DNA of 64,000 nt from Bacteroidetes bacterium 43-93 (GTDB lineage: Bacteria; Bacteroidota; Bacteroidia; Chitinophagales; Chitinophagaceae), in contig MKUO01000023.1 in NCBI GenBank assembly GCA_001897855.1, forward strand, positions 310,001 through 374,000. The letters run 5' to 3'. This document shows, piece after piece, positions 60,867 through 64,000 of the stretch. The position numbers were made by a program, and so were the translations under genes. Within the stretch, counting starts at the first letter, position 1, and each line of letters begins with the position of its first letter. A model generated the notes under the pieces. That model worked only from the letters and a program-made list of their open reading frames with translations, searched no databases and was not told the DNA's origin.

Positions 60867-62543
60867 TTAATTCTTCTTCGCTTCCTTCGCCCAGGTATCT
60901 TTCAGTCCCACGGTGCGGTTAAAGATCAGCTTGTCTTGTGTACTGTCTTTATCTACACAGAAATATCCTTTACGTAAAAACTGGAATTGTTCTCCTATTT
61001 CAGCTGTTGCCAGTGCAGGCTCTATATACACACTTGGCAATACCTCCAGGGAGTGCTCGTTGATATAATCTTTAAAATCCCCTTCTTCGCTGGATGGGTC
61101 TTCTACTTTGAACAGGCGGTCGTACAGGCGCACCTCCGCAGTTTTTGCAGTTGCAATGTTCACCCAGTGTATGGTACCTTTTACATGTATGCCACTGGTA
61201 TCATGTCCGCTCTTGCTTTCCGGTATGTAGGTACAATGTATCTCTGCTACCTTGCCCGATTCATCTTTTACAAAGCTGTCACATTTCACAATATAAGCAC
61301 CCTTCAGGCGTACCATCAGGCCGGGCCCCAGTCGGAAGAATTTTTTCGGAGGTTCCTCCATAAAATCTTCGCGCTCTATCCATACTTCGCGGCTGAAAGA
61401 CATTTTGCGTGTGCCGCCGTTCGGATCCTCAGGATTGTTCTCCACATCCAGCTCCTCTGTTTGTCCTTCAGGGTAGTTAGTGATTACCAGTTTCACAGGA
61501 TCCAGTACGGCCATTACACGGTTAGCCGTCTTGTTCAGTTGTTCGCGCACATGAAATTCCAGCACACCTATATCTACAATATTCTCACGCTTGGCAATGC
61601 CTATGGTATCACAGAAGTTAACAATGGCTTGAGCAGGATATCCACGCCTGCGCATACCGCTGATCGTTGGCATTCGTGGGTCGTCCCAGCCTGCCACATG
61701 CTTTTCATTTACCAATTGCAATAGCTTACGTTTGCTCATTACCGTATAGGTAAGGTTGCGGCGTGCAAACTCGTATTGATGCGATGGAAATATCTCCAGC
61801 TTTTCTATGAACCAATCATACAGAGGGCGGTGGTGTATGAACTCCAGTGTACAAATACTATGCGTGATGTGCTCAATACTATCGCTCTGTCCGTGCGCAA
61901 AATCATACATCGGGTAGATGCACCATTTATCTCCGGTACGGTGGTGGTGCGCATGTTTGATGCGGTACATGATCGGGTCGCGAAGCAGCAGGTTAGGGTG
62001 TGCCATATCTATTTTGGCACGCAGCACCTTTTCGCCGTCGCCATACTTGCCATCCTTCATCTCTTCAAACAGGCGCAGGTTCTCTTCTATACTGCGGTCA
62101 CGGTGCGGACTGTTTTTCCCCGGTTCGGTAGTAGATCCCTTCGTCGCCGCTATCTCATCTGCGGTGCTGTCATCTACGTATGCAAGCCCCTTTTTAATGA
62201 GTGTTACTGCAAATTCATACAACTTATCAAAATAGTCTGAAGCATAGAATTCATGATCCCATGTTTTGCCTATGGCATCACTCAACCATTTTATATCATA
62301 TTTGATGCTCTCTACGTACTCGGTATCCTCGGTTACAGGGTTGGTATCATCGAAGCGAAGATTGCATTTACCATTGTACTTTTTCGCCAGGCCAAAGTTC
62401 AGGCAGATAGACGAAGCATGGCCTATATGCAGGTAGCCATTAGGCTCCGGCGGAAAGCGTGTATGTATCTCTTTATACCTGCCTTCCTGTATATGTTCTT
62501 CAATAATCTCTTCTAAAAAATTAAGTGATTTTTCTTCGCTCAT
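60867..62543 (-). CDS. glnS: Glutamine-tRNA ligase (GlnRS)
   Basis: GlnRS charges tRNA-Gln directly. The 558 residues have the class I HIGH motif in [15 protein letters not shown] (HIGH at 39-42) and the KMSKS variant VMSKRKL (about 267). [21 protein letters not shown] and the C-terminal anticodon beta-barrels (from about 340; [15 protein letters not shown]) follow. The start is the ATG at 62543 ([10 protein letters not shown]); a -7 box TATCTTTG lies 7 nt upstream, so a longer start (62579) is excluded. The GlnRS form rather than an indirect GatCAB route is inferred from [11 protein letters not shown]. Confidence 0.95.
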   Translation of the reverse strand: MSEEKSLNFLEEIIEEHIQEGRYKEIHTRFPPEPNGYLHIGHASSICLNFGLAKKYNGKCNLRFDDTNPVTEDTEYVESIKYDIKWLSDAIGKTWDHEFYASDYFDKLYEFAVTLIKKGLAYVDDSTADEIAATKGSTTEPGKNSPHRDRSIEENLRLFEEMKDGKYGDGEKVLRAKIDMAHPNLLLRDPIMYRIKHAHHHRTGDKWCIYPMYDFAHGQSDSIEHITHSICTLEFIHHRPLYDWFIEKLEIFPSHQYEFARRNLTYTVMSKRKLLQLVNEKHVAGWDDPRMPTISGMRRRGYPAQAIVNFCDTIGIAKRENIVDIGVLEFHVREQLNKTANRVMAVLDPVKLVITNYPEGQTEELDVENNPEDPNGGTRKMSFSREVWIEREDFMEEPPKKFFRLGPGLMVRLKGAYIVKCDSFVKDESGKVAEIHCTYIPESKSGHDTSGIHVKGTIHWVNIATAKTAEVRLYDRLFKVEDPSSEEGDFKDYINEHSLEVLPSVYIEPALATAEIGEQFQFLRKGYFCVDKDSTQDKLIFNRTVGLKDTWAKEAKKN

Positions 62544-62550
62544 AAGGCTG

Positions 62551-62558
62551 CAAAGATA
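62551..62558 (-). promoter_or_regulatory. -7 box of glnS, next to the start codon
   Basis: TATCTTTG on the minus strand matches TAnnTTTG, 7 nt before the glnS ATG. Confidence 0.55.
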
Positions 62559-62765
62559 GCGTATTGGGCGGATTGGCATGAGTAAATATCTGATTATAAC
62601 ACATGCGATTTCAGGGTAAATACTATATATGTATCCTTTTTATCTTTCCTGTTGCCCGGTGCAGTTATGGCTCATTTATACAACTACATCCTGTTAATCA
62701 TGTTTTGCGATTACAGATAAGCTCATTTCTCCCAAGAGAATGAGACTTGCAATGAGCGAAGGCTT

Positions 62766-63428
62766 TTACAAACTCAACATACATCCAAAGCTTAAATGCA
62801 ACGCGTAAGGATGTTCAAATGTTTTGTCCGTTTCGTTTTGCTGATTCCCGTCTATGTTGTTGATAGTAATGTAAAACATAGGAGCAGCAAATAATACCAA
62901 ACCCTTTGTTAGCTTGTATTCAAGGCTAACAGATGTATTGCTAAATAAACAGATCGGTCCTCCAAATCTATAAAGAGATCTTCTGCTGCTGACAGCTTGT
63001 TTGTTTGTGCCCTTACGTTCAATACGAAGCGATGGCGCAAGCCCCGTTTGCGGAACGATCATAAACCTTTTTGAGATACCTATTTCATAGCCAATATTTA
63101 AAGGTACCATCAGGTTATGAGATATCTTCGTAATCGTACCGGAAGTATCATTCCAATTTTTGTTGCCTGTTTGCAAATATTGAAGACCTGTACTTATAAG
63201 CCATTTCCCTGTGTGCCACTCCAATTCTGCACCTGCAGAAAAAGAGTAAATGCCGCTTAACCCTGGTTCACTGTGCGTGCTCGATTCAATGGTATTAATA
63301 TTATTTTCAGGATTACCGGCAATATTGGTTGCTCCCCAACCAATGTATGGTTTAAAATAACTTTCTTCTTGTGAATAGGTATCGTGTATCAGGGTAAACA
63401 CCATAAGTATGGTGAAAAGGAACTTCAA
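62766..63428 (-). CDS. Outer-membrane beta-barrel protein, first of two paralogs
   Basis: 220 residues with a signal peptide (MKFLFTILMVFTLIHDTYSQ). The mature protein is a small barrel: GAELEWHTGKWLISTGLQYL, NIGYEIGISKRFMIVPQTGLAPSL and FKHPYALHLSFGCMLSL-type end (actual end HPYALHLSFGCMLSL). The partial gene upstream shares these segments, so the two are tandem paralogs. No ligand is predictable. No strong promoter consensus was found. Confidence 0.78.
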   Translation of the reverse strand: MKFLFTILMVFTLIHDTYSQEESYFKPYIGWGATNIAGNPENNINTIESSTHSEPGLSGIYSFSAGAELEWHTGKWLISTGLQYLQTGNKNWNDTSGTITKISHNLMVPLNIGYEIGISKRFMIVPQTGLAPSLRIERKGTNKQAVSSRRSLYRFGGPICLFSNTSVSLEYKLTKGLVLFAAPMFYITINNIDGNQQNETDKTFEHPYALHLSFGCMLSL

Positions 63429-63521
63429 TGTTTTTGGATTTAATTTTTTACAAAAGACAAAGTTATATTTAGTCTTCGCGGTAGAAAGTTATTAATCAAT
63501 ATTACATGCTACCTGAATTTT

Positions 63522-64000
63522 TTATAACCCCACATAACATCCAGCACTCAAATGCAGCGCATAAGGATGCTCCGTTGTTTTAAAAGCAGGATTACGAACA
63601 ACATCCATATTTGTTAACATGTAGTAAAACGTAGGAGCAACAAATAATCTTAATTTTTTGACTAAACTATATTCAAGATTGAAAGAAGTGATGCTGAAAA
63701 CGCTGATTGGTTGATAAAGATTTGTAAACGTACCTTGATTTATCCTAGTTTTCTCTTTATCCAAATTTGTATTCCAGTCATCCACTCTTTTCATATTATA
63801 GGATACAGCGAAGCCAGTTTGCGGGGTTATACTAAACTTCTTACTGATGCTTATTTCATACCCTATGTTCACTGGCACGAGCAAGTGACTAAACCTAAGC
63901 GATATCGAACCGGAGTCTCGGACAGGAGGCTGACCTTCAAATATTAAAAGCACATCGTTATTCTGATTGCCGGTTTGTAAGTATTGTACTCCTGTACTTA
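63522..64000 (-). CDS. Outer-membrane beta-barrel protein, second paralog (5' end beyond window)
   Basis: The C-terminal 158 codons or so of a barrel; the reading frame is open to the window end. STGVQYLQTGNQNN, NIGYEISISKKFSITPQTGFAVS and HPYALHLSAGCYVGL align with STGLQYLQTGNKNW, NIGYEIGISKRFMIVPQTGL and HPYALHLSFGCMLSL of the neighbour downstream. This gene lacks its N-terminus here. The pair is 93 bp apart on the same strand and probably arose by duplication. Confidence 0.75.
   Translation of the reverse strand, partial: STGVQYLQTGNQNNDVLLIFEGQPPVRDSGSISLRFSHLLVPVNIGYEISISKKFSITPQTGFAVSYNMKRVDDWNTNLDKEKTRINQGTFTNLYQPISVFSITSFNLEYSLVKKLRLFVAPTFYYMLTNMDVVRNPAFKTTEHPYALHLSAGCYVGL

Noticed and set aside
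62720-62760. CTCATT-type inverted repeat downstream of the barrel gene
   Set aside because: The stem has a bulge and there is no T tract; it could arise by chance in this AT-rich spacer.
1-64000. Search for CRISPR arrays, insertion sequences, phage genes, tRNAs, rRNAs and defence systems
   Set aside because: No regularly spaced repeats, transposase-like ORFs, integrase catalytic domains or tRNA cloverleaf signatures were noticed; gene content is housekeeping and envelope related.

Overview
The window is a stretch of ordinary-looking chromosome from a Bacteroidota bacterium, most likely of the order Chitinophagales (the order is inference). Support comes from a TonB-dependent receptor with a carboxypeptidase-regulatory-like N-terminus, two secreted proteins with type IX secretion C-terminal sorting domains, fused isobutyryl-CoA mutase IcmF, a futalosine-pathway enzyme for menaquinone (MqnC) beside heme A synthase (an aerobic cytochrome oxidase lifestyle), many small outer-membrane barrels and lipoproteins, Bacteroidota-type -7 promoter boxes (TAnnTTTG) in front of many genes, and an absence of clear Shine-Dalgarno sequences.

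Layout. 1-8.8 kb: the N-terminal part of a TonB-dependent receptor, icmF, an outer-membrane barrel, a GT2 glycosyltransferase/gamma-carbonic-anhydrase pair and a GT-C-like membrane protein. 8.8-17 kb: mqnC, a MerR regulator plus thioredoxin-like protein, hutH, a patatin/GT2 pair and heme A synthase. 17-25.6 kb: an HU-like protein, a TPR protein, a 31-residue cationic ORF, RNase E/G behind a strong hairpin, a lipoprotein, an orphan response regulator and mfd. 25.7-34.4 kb: a small lipoprotein; an EamA transporter, 3-hydroxyacyl-CoA dehydrogenase and membrane protein operon; a T9SS cargo protein; a MurG-like glycosyltransferase that seems to start at ATA; two tiny ORFs; and twin Tat-type ferritin-like proteins. 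34.4-44.4 kb: priA, clpX, a FlaA1/CapD-like epimerase, a TPR protein and a GH10-like lipoprotein-family hydrolase. 44.5-47.3 kb: an ECF sigma factor paired with a protein that joins an inner-membrane helix, a ~400-residue linker and an outer-membrane barrel. 47.4-55.5 kb: a GH3-family protein, rplU-rpmA plus an H1-like Lys/Ala/Pro repeat protein, a PstS-like lipoprotein and TPR protein, rpmH-rnpA-yidD, an amine oxidase and a 49-residue Arm-like ORF. 55.6-64 kb: an S41 peptidase, an ADP-ribosylation/crystallin J1-annotated type protein, paaY, an ArsR-like regulator, divergent tsaB and ridA, a DinB-like protein, glnS, and two tandem barrel paralogs, the second running off the window.

No CRISPR array, insertion sequence, prophage, defence island, tRNA or rRNA was seen. 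The most unusual signals are non-AUG initiation (rnpA apparently from ATT, a glycosyltransferase apparently from ATA), promoters lying so close to start codons that leaderless transcripts are likely, the sigma/trans-envelope barrel pair, and a 60-nt hairpin ahead of the RNase E/G gene.
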